The notes: a model not told the origin generated them from the sequence alone. Counted from the first letter of the stretch, positions 1 through 9,182 are shown. The stretch is DNA of 64,000 bases from Candidatus Phycosocius spiralis (GCF_030158815.1 NZ_BPFZ01000004.1:1-64000), one strand, 5' to 3'. Translations and numbers: made by a program.

Positions 1-74
1 GGCCAAGCCGCCCATGATTTTGATCCCTGCTTGAAGTTCTTGATCCTACACGCACGCTCAGTCACACGATAAGC

Positions 75-896
75 ATGCGCCCTTCAACTTTTCTTAATGT
101 GCATTTGGTCTCAGACTCAACGGGTGAGACTTTAAATGCGATTGTTCGCGCGGTCGCACCCTTGTTTGAGGGCGTAACGCCTTTAGAACATTCCTATTAT
201 TTGGTGCGGTCACGGCGCCAATTAGATCGGGTTTTGGCTGAGATTGAATCCTTTCCAGGTGTGGTGCTTTTCACCATTGCAGCTCATGAATTACGTGATG
301 TTTTGGAGGATCATTGTAAGTTATTGGGCATACCCACTTTGCCAGTGCTCGATCAGGTGTTAACAATGTGGGAACATCATTTAAAAATACGCGCAGGTGA
401 AAAAACGGGCTCCAAACAAACACTGGATGAGAATTATTTTCGCCGGATCGATGCCCTTAATTTTACTATGGCCCATGATGATGGCCAAATGACCCATGAG
501 TTTAATCAAGCCGAGGTTATACTGGTTGGTGTTAGCCGGACCTCCAAAACACCCACCTCAATTTATCTGGCTAATCGGGGAATACGTACAGCTAATTTTC
601 CTCTGGTCCCCAAAGCACCCATTTCGCAGGCCTTATTAGATCTTACAAAGCCTTTGGTGGTGGGACTGCGCATTTCTCCTGATCGCCTAATCGCCATTCG
701 CCGCAATCGCCTCCTATCCTTACATGCGGATGCAGAAAGCGATTATGTGGATGAGGATGCAGTACGTGAAGAAATTACCGATGCTAACCGCCTATTTGAG
801 CGACAAAACTGGCCCGTGATCGATGTCACACGCCGCTCGATTGAAGAAACCTCAGCTGCGATTTTAAACCTGTTGGCAGAGCGGGCGGCTAAATAG
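75..896 (+). CDS. ppsR: PEP synthase / PPDK regulatory protein (DUF299 kinase-pyrophosphorylase)
   Basis: Bifunctional Ser/Thr kinase and phosphorylase that switches PEP synthase or pyruvate phosphate dikinase off (ADP-dependent phosphorylation) and on (Pi-dependent dephosphorylation), so it acts at the pyruvate/PEP node in the cytosol. The 273-residue length is usual for the family. The nucleotide-binding loop GVSRTSKTP is at about residues 152-160, and the N-terminal SDSTGET motif is at 13-19. It is the first complete gene of the window and is followed after 2 bp by maf, the usual alphaproteobacterial order. Which of the two targets it regulates cannot be read from the sequence. The ppsR here is unrelated to the photosynthesis repressor of the same name. 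Confidence 0.93.
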   Translation: MRPSTFLNVHLVSDSTGETLNAIVRAVAPLFEGVTPLEHSYYLVRSRRQLDRVLAEIESFPGVVLFTIAAHELRDVLEDHCKLLGIPTLPVLDQVLTMWEHHLKIRAGEKTGSKQTLDENYFRRIDALNFTMAHDDGQMTHEFNQAEVILVGVSRTSKTPTSIYLANRGIRTANFPLVPKAPISQALLDLTKPLVVGLRISPDRLIAIRRNRLLSLHADAESDYVDEDAVREEITDANRLFERQNWPVIDVTRRSIEETSAAILNLLAERAAK

Positions 897-898
897 CT

Positions 899-1486
899 AT
901 GCTGATCCTTGCCTCCACCAGTGCGATACGCCGCCAGCTTTTAGCCCAGGCCGGCATTCGCTTTGAAGTCATCGGTGCTGGCGTGGATGAAGAAGCGGTC
1001 AAGCTTGCCCTGCGGGCAGAGGGGGCAAGCCCCCGGCAACAAGCCGGTAAATTGGCTGAACTCAAGGCCACCAAAGTCTCTCAACAACACAAAGGCTTTG
1101 TATTGGGATGTGATCAGATCCTCGCTTTAAACCATCAATCTATTGACAAGGCGGAAACGCTTGAAGAAGCCTATGCTCGGTTAAATTTGCTTCGCGGGAA
1201 AACCCACACGTTGGAATGTGCTGCGGTTATTGCAAAAGATGGAAAGCCCATTTGGCGGTTGGTCAAGAGCCCAAAACTCAGCATGCGCTCATTTTCGGAT
1301 GCTTTTTTAGAATCTTATCTTAAGGAACACGGCGAACAAGTGCTATCAAGTGTAGGCTGTTATCAGTTTGAGGGGGCGGGTGCACAACTCTTTTCTCAAG
1401 TTGAAGGGGATTATTTTTCAATTTTAGGTCTACCATTATTGGAAATCATGGATTTTTTACGTCAACATGGCGAAATTGAAACATGA
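899..1486 (+). CDS. maf: Maf-family nucleoside triphosphate pyrophosphatase
   Basis: Maf/YhdE-type house-cleaning enzyme that hydrolyses non-canonical or excess nucleoside triphosphates to monophosphates. The N-terminal signature LASTSAIRRQLL is at residues 4-15, and the conserved GCDQIL segment with the likely catalytic Asp is near residue 72. The length of 195 residues is normal. It begins 2 bp after ppsR and its stop overlaps the aroE start by 4 bp (ATGA), so the three are probably cotranscribed and coupled. Whether it prefers dTTP/UTP or m7GTP cannot be decided by eye. Confidence 0.92.
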   Translation: MLILASTSAIRRQLLAQAGIRFEVIGAGVDEEAVKLALRAEGASPRQQAGKLAELKATKVSQQHKGFVLGCDQILALNHQSIDKAETLEEAYARLNLLRGKTHTLECAAVIAKDGKPIWRLVKSPKLSMRSFSDAFLESYLKEHGEQVLSSVGCYQFEGAGAQLFSQVEGDYFSILGLPLLEIMDFLRQHGEIET

Positions 1487-2328
1487 TGATCAAAGCATCC
1501 ACCGCGCTATATGGGGTTTTGGGCCACCCTGTCCGCCATTCCTTATCGCCGATTTTGCACAATGCTTGGATCGAGAGCCACGGTTTTGATGCTGCCTATG
1601 TGGCACTTGAAATTGCACCAGAGCGCTTTGAGGTAGCTTTAGCAGGCCTTGCCGCTAGCGATTTTCGCGGTCTTAATGTCACCACCCCCTTTAAGGAGCG
1701 CGCGGCTGCCGCTTCTTCGACTCAATCGGAAATTGTTGCGCGCATCAAAGCCGCCAATTGCTTGACTTTAAAAACAGGCCAAGTGCATGGGGATAATACC
1801 GATGGCGCAGGCTTGGTCGCGGATTTAGACGCCCGAGCCCCAGATTGGCGCGATCTTGATGGCCCTGTGATCGTGTTAGGTTCGGGTGGTGCCGCGCGGT
1901 CCATCCTTTCTGCCCTGACAACAATACTCAAGCGCCCCATCATTGTGATCAACCGCGATCAGGTGCGCGCTGAAGAGACTGCTCAGGCATTTCAGCCCTA
2001 TCCGATCCAAATCGGGTCGTGGGCCGACCTTCCGAGTTTTTTGGCTGGGGCAAGTCTTGTAATTAATGCCACCAGCCAAGGCCTGAATGGGCTCTCGCCC
2101 TTCAGCCCTGATTTTGCTCAGCTTGCGCCAGAGGCCATCATTTATGATACGATTTATGCGCCAGCAAAGACTGCGTTTATAGAAGCTGCAGAAGCCGTTA
2201 AAAGACGCAGCTTTAACGGCATTGGCATGTTGGTGGGACAAGGTGCATTGTCGTTTGAGATTTGGTTTGGAGTGCGGCCCGATCTTCATTCGGGACTAAC
2301 GACGCTCGAAGGGGCGATGAAGTTATGA
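1483..2328 (+). CDS. aroE: shikimate dehydrogenase
   Basis: Reduces 3-dehydroshikimate to shikimate with NADPH in aromatic amino acid synthesis. Seen: substrate-binding HSLSP at 19-23, the catalytic Lys in the GLNVTTPFK segment (about residue 71), NTDG near 105-108 with the catalytic Asp, and the dinucleotide-binding VLGSGGAARS at 131-140. Length is 281 residues. The ATG overlaps the maf stop, and the gene's own stop overlaps the coaE ATG by 4 bp. A second ATG follows immediately (1486) and could equally be used. Confidence 0.95.
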   Translation: MMIKASTALYGVLGHPVRHSLSPILHNAWIESHGFDAAYVALEIAPERFEVALAGLAASDFRGLNVTTPFKERAAAASSTQSEIVARIKAANCLTLKTGQVHGDNTDGAGLVADLDARAPDWRDLDGPVIVLGSGGAARSILSALTTILKRPIIVINRDQVRAEETAQAFQPYPIQIGSWADLPSFLAGASLVINATSQGLNGLSPFSPDFAQLAPEAIIYDTIYAPAKTAFIEAAEAVKRRSFNGIGMLVGQGALSFEIWFGVRPDLHSGLTTLEGAMKL

Positions 2329-2945
2329 AAATCGTCGCGCTTACTGGCTCAATCGGCATGGGTAAGTCATCAACGGCTTTAATGTTTAAAGCACTAGGGG
2401 TGCCTGTTTGGGATGCCGATGAAGTGGTCCACAAGCTCTATAGTCCTGGTGGCGCGGCCATATCGCCGCTTAAAGCCTTGTTTCCAGATGTGATCGATGA
2501 AAACGGCGTCAATCGCGTCCTCCTTGCGAATACGCTTTCCAAGCACCCTGATAGACTGAAAAAGCTTGAATCAATTGTACATCCCTTAGTGGGGGAGGAT
2601 CGCGCGCAGTTTCTAGATCAAGCCCGCCAAAATGGTGTCCCAATGGTTCTGTTAGATATTCCCCTCTTGTTTGAAACGGGTCAGGATCAGCAAATGGACG
2701 CGATTGTCGTTGTCACCTGCCCGCCAGATGTTCAAAAAGCGCGTGTCTTGGCCCGCCAGAGCATGAGTCATCAGACATTTAATTTTATAGTGGCGCGCCA
2801 GATGCCCGACTCAGAGAAGGTTGCGCGCGCAGATTTTGTCATCGATACCAGTGTAGGTCTTGAAGAAGCGCGCAAACAAGTTGGCAAAGTCTATCAAGCT
2901 TTGGTGCAAAGCCCGCAAACCAATTCTGAGCCCGATCATGCGTGA
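2325..2945 (+). CDS. coaE: dephospho-CoA kinase
   Basis: Last step of coenzyme A synthesis, phosphorylating the 3'-OH of dephospho-CoA. The P-loop GSIGMGKSS is at residues 8-16 and WDADEVVH, with the conserved Asp, follows. The open frame extends upstream, but the ATG at 2325 overlaps the aroE stop and puts the P-loop at its usual distance from the N-terminus, giving the normal 206 residues. The end overlaps dnaQ by 8 bp. Confidence 0.94.
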   Translation: MKIVALTGSIGMGKSSTALMFKALGVPVWDADEVVHKLYSPGGAAISPLKALFPDVIDENGVNRVLLANTLSKHPDRLKKLESIVHPLVGEDRAQFLDQARQNGVPMVLLDIPLLFETGQDQQMDAIVVVTCPPDVQKARVLARQSMSHQTFNFIVARQMPDSEKVARADFVIDTSVGLEEARKQVGKVYQALVQSPQTNSEPDHA

Positions 2946-3672
2946 AATCGTTTTTGATACCGAAACCACCGGAACAGATCCAGAGCGTGGTGATCGCATC
3001 GTTGAAATCGGATGCGTTGAATTAATAGATCTGGTGCCAACCGGGCTTACGTTTCACCGTTATGTTAATCCTGAACGCGATATCCCGGCCGAAGTTGTGC
3101 GTGTGCATGGTCTGACGGCTGAGCTTCTGGCCGATAAACCAGTGTTTGGGGCACCAGAAGTCGTCGATGAATTGTTAGATTTTATTGGTGATGCGCCCTT
3201 GGTTGCTCACAATGCTGAATTTGACCGTCGGTTTTTAAACGGTGAGCTAGCGCGCTTGGGTCGTCCGACCATTGCCAAAGAGCGCTGTGTTGATACGCTT
3301 TTAATTGCACGCAAAAAATATCCTGGCGCGCCCGCCTCTTTGGACGCTTTATGTCGGCGTTTAAACATCGATCTATCCAGTCGCGACAAGCATGGCGCTT
3401 TACTCGATGCCCAATTATTGGCCGCTGTCTATTTGGAATTAAAGGGGGGCCGCGAGCGGCGTCTCAACTTTCTCGATCCCATCGAAGCAGCAAAGCCGTC
3501 GCAGACGCGCCAAAACAGCCCGCTGGAAGCCCCCCAACCCCGCCAGACCCGGGTGCGGCCCAAACCGCTAGAACCGCTATCGACGCCTGAAGAGCACCAA
3601 GCCCATGCCGCTTTCCTACTCAGCATTGGCCCAGAGACTGTATGGAGCAGACTTCGTGTAACACCTGATTAG
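2938..3672 (+). CDS. dnaQ: DNA polymerase III epsilon subunit (3'-5' proofreading exonuclease)
   Basis: DEDDh exonuclease that proofreads for the replicative polymerase. The catalytic residues are visible: Asp7/Glu9 in FDTETTG, Asp96 in HNAEFD, and His152/Asp157 in HGALLDA. Length is 244 residues with a Pro/Gln-rich linker and C-terminal tail, where epsilon normally contacts the clamp and the alpha subunit. The start at 2938 overlaps the coaE stop; a longer in-frame start would run deep into coaE. It ends the ppsR-dnaQ operon. Confidence 0.95.
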   Translation: MREIVFDTETTGTDPERGDRIVEIGCVELIDLVPTGLTFHRYVNPERDIPAEVVRVHGLTAELLADKPVFGAPEVVDELLDFIGDAPLVAHNAEFDRRFLNGELARLGRPTIAKERCVDTLLIARKKYPGAPASLDALCRRLNIDLSSRDKHGALLDAQLLAAVYLELKGGRERRLNFLDPIEAAKPSQTRQNSPLEAPQPRQTRVRPKPLEPLSTPEEHQAHAAFLLSIGPETVWSRLRVTPD

Positions 3673-3938
3673 GCCAGGATAGATGATTATATGCCCAGCG
3701 TGACAAATGGTTTGATAAATCAAGACCAAATCACGATATTGTTTAGAATGGCACCCCCAAATTACGCTTTCACTGGCAAATAGGGGGTGATGGTGAGCTT
3801 GGGGAATCTGTACCTTTGGCCAGATATCTATAGATTAAACCTATAGAAAATAATCTGTAAATCAATTAGCCATTTTGAATTTCGCACTCTATTTAGTCTG
3901 AATCTGCAGAAATGGTTCTTGCAGTTATGGAGATCATC
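3673..3938. other. dnaQ-ahpC intergenic region
   Basis: Non-coding stretch of 266 bp. It holds a 7-bp inverted repeat, CACCCCC (3752-3758) with GGGGGTG (3783-3789), 24 nt apart and without a T-tract, and the OxyR-like site at 3827-3847 that probably controls ahpC. No small gene is supported here. Confidence 0.5.
3827..3847 (+). promoter_or_regulatory. OxyR-type operator upstream of ahpC
   Basis: Perfect inverted repeat TCTATAG-N7-CTATAGA. Its core, ATAG-N7-CTAT with T at spacer position 2 and A at position 6, matches the half-operator described for OxyR (ATAGnTnnnAnCTAT). It lies about 90 bp before the ahpC start. The second half-operator expected 7 bp downstream is poorly conserved (AATC instead of ATAG). 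Inference: hydrogen-peroxide-responsive activation of ahpC. Confidence 0.6.
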
Positions 3939-4487
3939 ATGCTCACCGTTGGCGATACACTTCCTGAATTCACTGTAACCGGAGTAAAACCAGGTTTTAG
4001 AACCCATGAAGAAAATGGCGATAGCGCTTTCTTTGACATTACCGACAAGAGCTTTGAAGGTAAGTGGAAGCTGATTTATTTTTATCCAAAAGACTTCACT
4101 TTCGTTTGTCCAACAGAAATTGTGGGTTTTGACAGATTGGTCAACGAATTTAGCGACCGCGATTGTGTTGTCATGGGCGGTTCTACCGACAATGAGTTTT
4201 GTAAGCTCGCTTGGCGGCGTGAACATGCTGATTTGTCCAACATGAAGCAATATGCATTTGCGGATACTACTGGCGCATTGGTAGATGGTCTTGGTGTACG
4301 CGACAAAGTTGCTGGCGTTGCATTGCGCGCGACTTTCTTGGTTGATCCCAATAATGTGATCCAACATGCTTCAGTGAATAATCTAAATGTCGGGCGTAAT
4401 CCTGATGAGATTTTGCGCTTGTTAGATGGTTTTCAAACCGATGAATTATGCCCCTGCAACCGCCCTGCAGGTGGCGCGGTCCTTTAA
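3939..4487 (+). CDS. ahpC: peroxiredoxin AhpC
   Basis: Two-cysteine peroxiredoxin that reduces hydrogen peroxide and organic hydroperoxides. The peroxidatic Cys57 is in FTFVCPTE; Cys171 and Cys173 (DELCPCNRP) provide the resolving thiol. Length is 182 residues. ATG 3939 is preferred because GGAG sits 6 nt before it; upstream in-frame ATGs at 3912 and 3927 lack this. The partner ahpD follows 119 bp downstream, so electrons probably come through AhpD rather than AhpF. A GC-rich hairpin lies just after the stop. Confidence 0.94.
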   Translation: MLTVGDTLPEFTVTGVKPGFRTHEENGDSAFFDITDKSFEGKWKLIYFYPKDFTFVCPTEIVGFDRLVNEFSDRDCVVMGGSTDNEFCKLAWRREHADLSNMKQYAFADTTGALVDGLGVRDKVAGVALRATFLVDPNNVIQHASVNNLNVGRNPDEILRLLDGFQTDELCPCNRPAGGAVL

Positions 4488-4493
4488 GAATTA

Positions 4494-4526
4494 TGGCGCG
4501 CTATAGGCCATTTCTGTGGCGCGCCA
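4494..4526 (+). other. hairpin between ahpC and ahpD
   Basis: TGGCGCGC (4494-4501) can pair with GCGCGCCA (4519-4526) over a 17-nt loop, starting 6 nt after the ahpC stop. There is no T-run after it, so it is not a classical terminator. It may protect the ahpC 3' end or lower read-through into ahpD. Confidence 0.4.
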
Positions 4527-4606
4527 CCCATGACTATCATGACAGACAAATATGTTATGGACCGTTAGTTTCCATCGAAGCTTATGAATGATAAAAGGAA
4601 ATTGTG

Positions 4607-5134
4607 ATGTCACTTGAAGCCTTGCGCGAACAAATTCCAGAATTCGCCAAAGATATCCGCCTCAATCTGGGCTCACTTGCCAATGAAACCACCTTGAACG
4701 ACCAACAAAAGTGGGGCTGCTTTTTAGCCAGTGCGCTGGCTGTCGGCGAACCTTCCGTCGTCAAAGCGTTTGAAGCAGAGGCTACAATACATCTGAGCGA
4801 CGCGGCGATCAGCGCAGCTCGCTCAGCCGCAGCGATTATGGCGATGAATAATGTCTATTATCGTGCGCTGCATCTGTTGACAAATTCAGAATATCAGACG
4901 CTTCGCGCGGGCCTGCGCATGAATGTGCTCGCCAACCCCGGTGTTGATAAAGCCGACTTTGAGCTATGGAGCTTAGCGGTCTCCGCGATCAACGGCTGTG
5001 GCATGTGTTTGGATAGCCATGAAGTTGAACTGAAAAAACACGCGGTTCCAGCCCTCTCTATTCAAGCGGCCTTGCGGATCGCTGCGGTTGTGGCAGCTGC
5101 TAGTGCCATCCTGCGCGCTCAAGCGGGGGCATAA
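4607..5134 (+). CDS. ahpD: alkylhydroperoxidase AhpD
   Basis: Carboxymuconolactone decarboxylase-fold protein that re-reduces AhpC. The thioredoxin-like CGMC motif (Cys131, Cys134) with His138, and Glu119 ahead of it, reproduces the catalytic relay of the characterised AhpD. Length is 175 residues. ATG 4607 has AAAAGGAA about 8 nt upstream; a GTG lies one codon earlier. Its position behind ahpC supports the AhpC/AhpD system. Confidence 0.92.
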   Translation: MSLEALREQIPEFAKDIRLNLGSLANETTLNDQQKWGCFLASALAVGEPSVVKAFEAEATIHLSDAAISAARSAAAIMAMNNVYYRALHLLTNSEYQTLRAGLRMNVLANPGVDKADFELWSLAVSAINGCGMCLDSHEVELKKHAVPALSIQAALRIAAVVAAASAILRAQAGA

Positions 5135-5198
5135 ATGCATGGATGAGCCGCAAGGCATGCTGGTTGTGTTGTCGGACAAAATTGATTAAAATTGCGCT

Positions 5199-5669
5199 AT
5201 GTCTGATACCACAACCCTCACCATATACCGCCAGCTAAAGGCCAGCCGTGACAAGGTTTGGCGCTGTTGGAGTGAGGGTGACTTGTTGAAGCAATGGTAT
5301 TGTCCTAAGCCTTGGTGGGTAAGTTTGGCTACCATTGATGTGCGGCCAGGTGGTAAATCGACTATTGTCATGAATGGCCCCAATGGGGAGGAAAACCAAA
5401 TCCACGGCCAATATTTAGAAGTTAGAGACGGAGTATCTCAAGTCTTTAGCGATGCCTATGTGGGTGATTGGATTCCAAGCTCAAAACCACCCTTTATGAC
5501 GGGCTATGTCCTGTTAAGCGATGCGCCGGATGGGGGCACATTAATGGAATGGGGTGCAAGGCATTGGAGTGTGGAGGCCGCACAGCAACATCGCGCCATG
5601 GGGTTTGAAGCAGGCTGGAATGCTGCGGCCGATCAACTCGACGGTTTGGCCGCCAGTCTTGGTTCGTAA
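5199..5669 (+). CDS. SRPBCC (START-like, AHSA1-type) domain protein
   Basis: A 156-residue single-domain protein of the Hsp90-ATPase-activator-homologue type. The N-terminal YRQLKASRDKVWRCWSE, the LLKQWYCP segment and a Trp-rich C-terminal helix are typical. Such proteins bind hydrophobic ligands; the ligand is unknown here. It lies 64 bp after ahpD on the same strand and could be read with it. Confidence 0.8.
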   Translation: MSDTTTLTIYRQLKASRDKVWRCWSEGDLLKQWYCPKPWWVSLATIDVRPGGKSTIVMNGPNGEENQIHGQYLEVRDGVSQVFSDAYVGDWIPSSKPPFMTGYVLLSDAPDGGTLMEWGARHWSVEAAQQHRAMGFEAGWNAAADQLDGLAASLGS

Positions 5670-5859
5670 CACCCTAAGCACTTGTCTTGCGACGGCTAAA
5701 TTCATTTGGGTCTTTCTTGCAAAATTGGCCTGCAAGCCTGAAGGAAACCAGTCTAGGCATTGAGTGCAAGTCAACTTCATGGATTGATCTAAGCGTGATC
5801 TAGACACCACAGCTTTATTGCTTAGGCATAGACGAGAAATCAAAGTCCCAATTCAGCTA

Positions 5860-6417
5860 TCACTTGACGATACTGGGTGGCTTTGGTGCACTCAAACGTG
5901 CGCGCATGGCACTTTCATTGATTGCATTGAGTTTCCAACCCGTGGGATAACGGCCAAAAAACAGAATACAGACGTTTGTTTTACGGTCTGGAGCGCAGAC
6001 GCGACCATCCGCCAATTTCTTGATCCCTAAAGCGGTCGCTGTGCGGCTAGGTAAAACGGTTTCTGGGGTTAAGCCTGTGCGGCGCGCAAGGTCAGCCAGA
6101 ACAGCCGGCTCTAAAGCCTGATTGGCTATGTTTTCTAAGAGCGGATTGGCTAGATCTGCACCCATAAGTCCTAACACATTTCCAGCAGCACCACCGCCGG
6201 TTCGTTCAGAGATTTCCTTCGCGGCCATTGCCCGCACGATTCCGGTGATCTGTGCCTTAAGGGCGGGTCGGTCAATACGAGCTTCTATGGCTGGAAGATC
6301 GCGATCGCGTAGCGCAGTGGTTAAGGCGAGCACATCTGCTCCAGCGCCAGTGGGATCAGAAATGCTGGCACATGATCCCAACAAAAGCCCAAGTCCCATT
6401 CTTGCAAAAAGCCGCAT
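5860..6417 (-). CDS. putative lipoprotein, DUF2939-like
   Basis: A 185-residue exported protein with a short signal sequence ending in the lipobox-like LGSC (Cys near residue 16), so probably a membrane lipoprotein. The segment ALRDRDLPAIEARIDRPALKAQI resembles the DUF2939 family, which has no known function. An AAGGGA ribosome site lies about 8 nt before the ATG. It faces the START-like gene tail to tail and is divergent from kefF. Confidence 0.72.
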   Translation of the reverse strand: MRLFARMGLGLLLGSCASISDPTGAGADVLALTTALRDRDLPAIEARIDRPALKAQITGIVRAMAAKEISERTGGGAAGNVLGLMGADLANPLLENIANQALEPAVLADLARRTGLTPETVLPSRTATALGIKKLADGRVCAPDRKTNVCILFFGRYPTGWKLNAINESAMRARLSAPKPPSIVK

Positions 6418-6675
6418 GTCAAAGTCCCTTTCTCACGATAAGCCTTTTGATGTCTCTCATACCACGAAAAGACAACTAGACCTTTGTGCGTGCCCGAACT
6501 AGGGTCAAATGAGAATGTAAAGCACCTAACCACAGCGGGCTAGCTATATCCATTCTCTACTGTTCAAACACGCCAAACTAGTCATGGCAAGCTTACTTGG
6601 TTGTTTATCTTGTCTAATGGGCTAGGTATTCACATGACTTATCCTGCTGCCGATCAGCGATGATAGAGGGAATGA

Positions 6676-7212
6676 GTGCTAGATACTATTTTGATCCTTT
6701 TTGCTCATCCATCTTATGCGCGATCCCGCGCGAACCGAGCGTTACGTACAGTCGCAGAAAGTATGGAACAAGTAACCCTGCACGATCTTTACGAAGCATA
6801 TCCAAACTTTTTGATCGATGTGGAGGCAGAGCAAGATTTATTGGTGACCCATGATCATATTGTGATGATGCACCCGTTTTTTTGGTATTCGGCCCCTTCC
6901 TTGGTCAAAGAATGGCTTGATGTTGTGTTGGATTATGGTTGGGCCTATGGCGAAGGGGGTAAGGCTTTAGCAGGCAAAACCTGGACGCAAGCGATCACCA
7001 CTGGCGGGCCAGCGACTTCTTATTGTTCTGATGGTCGCAATAGATTTTCCATGGATGAATTGTTACGCCCGTTCCAAGCCACCGCCCTTTTATGTCATTG
7101 TGTATGGCAGCCACCTTTCGTTTTTCATGCCAGTAGGCAAGCGTCCGAACAGACCTTGGAAGAGGCGGCGACCAGGTTTTGCGATCGATTAAAGGGGCTC
7201 ACCCATGGCTGA
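6676..7212 (+). CDS. kefF: KefF-like NAD(P)H oxidoreductase, ancillary subunit of K+ efflux
   Basis: Flavodoxin-fold quinone reductase family, 178 residues. The N-terminal ILFAHP, the HPFFWYSAPSLVKEWLDVV block and ITTGGPATSY are characteristic of KefF/MdaB-type enzymes. The GTG start at 6676 is chosen because GAGGG lies 5 nt before it and no ATG gives this frame. The stop overlaps the kefC start by 8 bp, which fits a KefF subunit activating its KefC channel. Confidence 0.88.
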   Translation: MLDTILILFAHPSYARSRANRALRTVAESMEQVTLHDLYEAYPNFLIDVEAEQDLLVTHDHIVMMHPFFWYSAPSLVKEWLDVVLDYGWAYGEGGKALAGKTWTQAITTGGPATSYCSDGRNRFSMDELLRPFQATALLCHCVWQPPFVFHASRQASEQTLEEAATRFCDRLKGLTHG

Positions 7213-9109
7213 TGCTCATGTTTTGCAATCAGCCTTTGTCTATTTGACTGCGACGGTGGTATCGGTTCCGATTGCTAAGCGGATTGGGTTAGGTTCGGTG
7301 TTGGGATATCTCATCGCAGGCGCGGTGATTGGACCTTATGTCCTAAATCTGGTGGGAGATCCTGAAAACATGATGCATACCGCCGAGTTTGGCGTGGTGA
7401 TCATGTTGTTTTTGATCGGGCTGGAATTGCAGCCAAGCTTGTTATGGCGATTGCGTATCGCGATTTTGGGCATGGGCGGTTTACAAGTTGTGGCGACTGC
7501 GACCGCGATCACAGGTCTTGGCATAGCAATTGGGCTTAAGTGGCAAGTCGCCTTTGCTATTGGTTTAACGCTTTCGCTTTCTTCCACCGCGATTGTTCTC
7601 CAGTCATTACGTGAAAAAGGCATTGCTGGAACCCAAGCCGGACGAGCTAGTTTCTCAGTCCTTTTGTTTCAAGACATTGCCATCATTCCGATGTTGGCAC
7701 TCTTTCCACTGTTGGCAACTTTCGCTCTTGATGGGAACCAAGTTGGAGCAAAAGGCGCATTGGCGGCCTATCCAAACTGGGTTCAAGGATTGGCTGTTGT
7801 GTTGGCGGTTGGCGCGATTGTTGTGGCAGGTCGATTGTTGTTGCGGCCAATGTTTCGTTGGGTTGCCACGTCTGGCATGCATGAAATTCTGACAGCATTT
7901 GCGCTTTTGTTGGTCGTGGGTGTCGCGCTCTTGATGCAATTGGTCGGTATCTCGCCAGCTCTAGGGGCTTTTGTCGCGGGCGTTGTCCTCGCGGATAGTG
8001 AGTTTCGCCACCAAATTGAAAGCGATATCGACCCGTTTCGCGGCTTACTCTTGGGCCTTTTTTTCATTTCGGTCGGGGCCGGGATCAATTTCGCCCTCTT
8101 ATTAGCCAAACCCCTATTGATTTTAGGTTTGGTGGCGGCCTTGATTGTGGTCAAGGCCATGGTGATGTTTGGAGTCGCACGCATTTTTCGGCATAAATTT
8201 GGTGATGCTGCGCTGATAGGGTTGGGTTTGGCGCAAGGGGGTGAGTTTGCCTTTGTGCTCTTTGCTTTTGCGCAAGGGGTAGGGGTTATTCCAGCATCGG
8301 TGAGTGCGCCCCTAATATTAGTAGTTGCGCTTTCTATGGCGCTGACACCACTGTTGTTGATAGCCGGTGATTGGGCGATGACGCACGTGGAGGCAGGAAC
8401 GCATGAGCCGCGTGTGCCTGAAATTGAAGAAGGCCATCCCGATATTATTGTCGCTGGTTATGGCCGATTTGGCCAAATTGTAGGGCGTATGCTCAGTGCT
8501 TATGGCTATAAAATCAGCGTGTTGGAACATGATGCCGATCAAGTTGATGTATTACGCGGTTTTGGCCGAAAGGTGAATTTTGGCGATGCCACACGTCTTG
8601 ACCTCCTGCGCTTAGCCGGCGCTCACGATGCCAAGCTCCTGATTATTGCCATTGATCAAGATGAAAAGGCTTTAGAGCTTGTTGAAACGGCGCGCCAAGC
8701 TTTTCCCAATTTAAAAATCTTAGCGCGCGCGATTGATCGACGTCACGCCTTTCAATTGATGGCCAAAAAAGTTGATGGGTTGGAGCGTGAGACATTTGCG
8801 GCCGCTGTACGCCTAGGTGTGAAATCCTTAATGATGATGGGCAAATCCGCCTTTGCGGCAGAGCGCGCGGGCCAAATTTTCACCCGCTATGATGAGCGCG
8901 TCTTGAAATTGATGTTTGAAGACTGGCAACGGGTTGAGTTTGCCGATTATCAGCGCATCGTTCGCGATCGAACAGCGCTGGAGGAAGAATTACTCAAGCG
9001 GGATATGGTTGCTTTGCTGGGAAAAAGCGATGGCGATGAATGGGGTGAAGAAACGTTGGAGCGTGAAGCCTTTGAACGTGCCTTAGCTGCTAAAGCAAAG
9101 TCTGATTGA
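7205..9109 (+). CDS. kefC: glutathione-regulated K+ efflux protein KefB/KefC-type (CPA2 antiporter)
   Basis: A 634-residue membrane protein. Roughly residues 1-400 are the hydrophobic Na+/H+-exchanger (CPA2) domain with many transmembrane helices. From about residue 411 an RCK (KTN) domain starts with the nucleotide-binding motif VAGYGRFGQIVG. The short charged C-terminal tail is as in Kef proteins. Such systems extrude potassium to acidify the cell during electrophile stress and are held shut by glutathione. It is coupled to kefF by an 8-bp overlap. KefB and KefC cannot be separated by eye. Confidence 0.9.
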   Translation: MADAHVLQSAFVYLTATVVSVPIAKRIGLGSVLGYLIAGAVIGPYVLNLVGDPENMMHTAEFGVVIMLFLIGLELQPSLLWRLRIAILGMGGLQVVATATAITGLGIAIGLKWQVAFAIGLTLSLSSTAIVLQSLREKGIAGTQAGRASFSVLLFQDIAIIPMLALFPLLATFALDGNQVGAKGALAAYPNWVQGLAVVLAVGAIVVAGRLLLRPMFRWVATSGMHEILTAFALLLVVGVALLMQLVGISPALGAFVAGVVLADSEFRHQIESDIDPFRGLLLGLFFISVGAGINFALLLAKPLLILGLVAALIVVKAMVMFGVARIFRHKFGDAALIGLGLAQGGEFAFVLFAFAQGVGVIPASVSAPLILVVALSMALTPLLLIAGDWAMTHVEAGTHEPRVPEIEEGHPDIIVAGYGRFGQIVGRMLSAYGYKISVLEHDADQVDVLRGFGRKVNFGDATRLDLLRLAGAHDAKLLIIAIDQDEKALELVETARQAFPNLKILARAIDRRHAFQLMAKKVDGLERETFAAAVRLGVKSLMMMGKSAFAAERAGQIFTRYDERVLKLMFEDWQRVEFADYQRIVRDRTALEEELLKRDMVALLGKSDGDEWGEETLEREAFERALAAKAKSD

Positions 9110-9182
9110 TCCTAAGCCATCTCCAGCCTAAAGACGCTGCACCCCAATTTGGCGGTACATTTCTTAAAGGTCTTATATCCTC

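Noticed and set aside
1876-2289. Minus-strand ORF of 137 codons
   Set aside because: Antisense shadow of aroE without a ribosome site or known domain.
3490-3506. Partial match to the repeat's right end inside dnaQ (CAAAGCCGTCGCAGAC)
   Set aside because: Only about 16 bp with a mismatch, in a repetitive coding tail; most likely coincidence.
3828-4367. Minus-strand ORF of 179 codons
   Set aside because: Antisense to ahpC, with catalytic motifs clearly on the plus strand.
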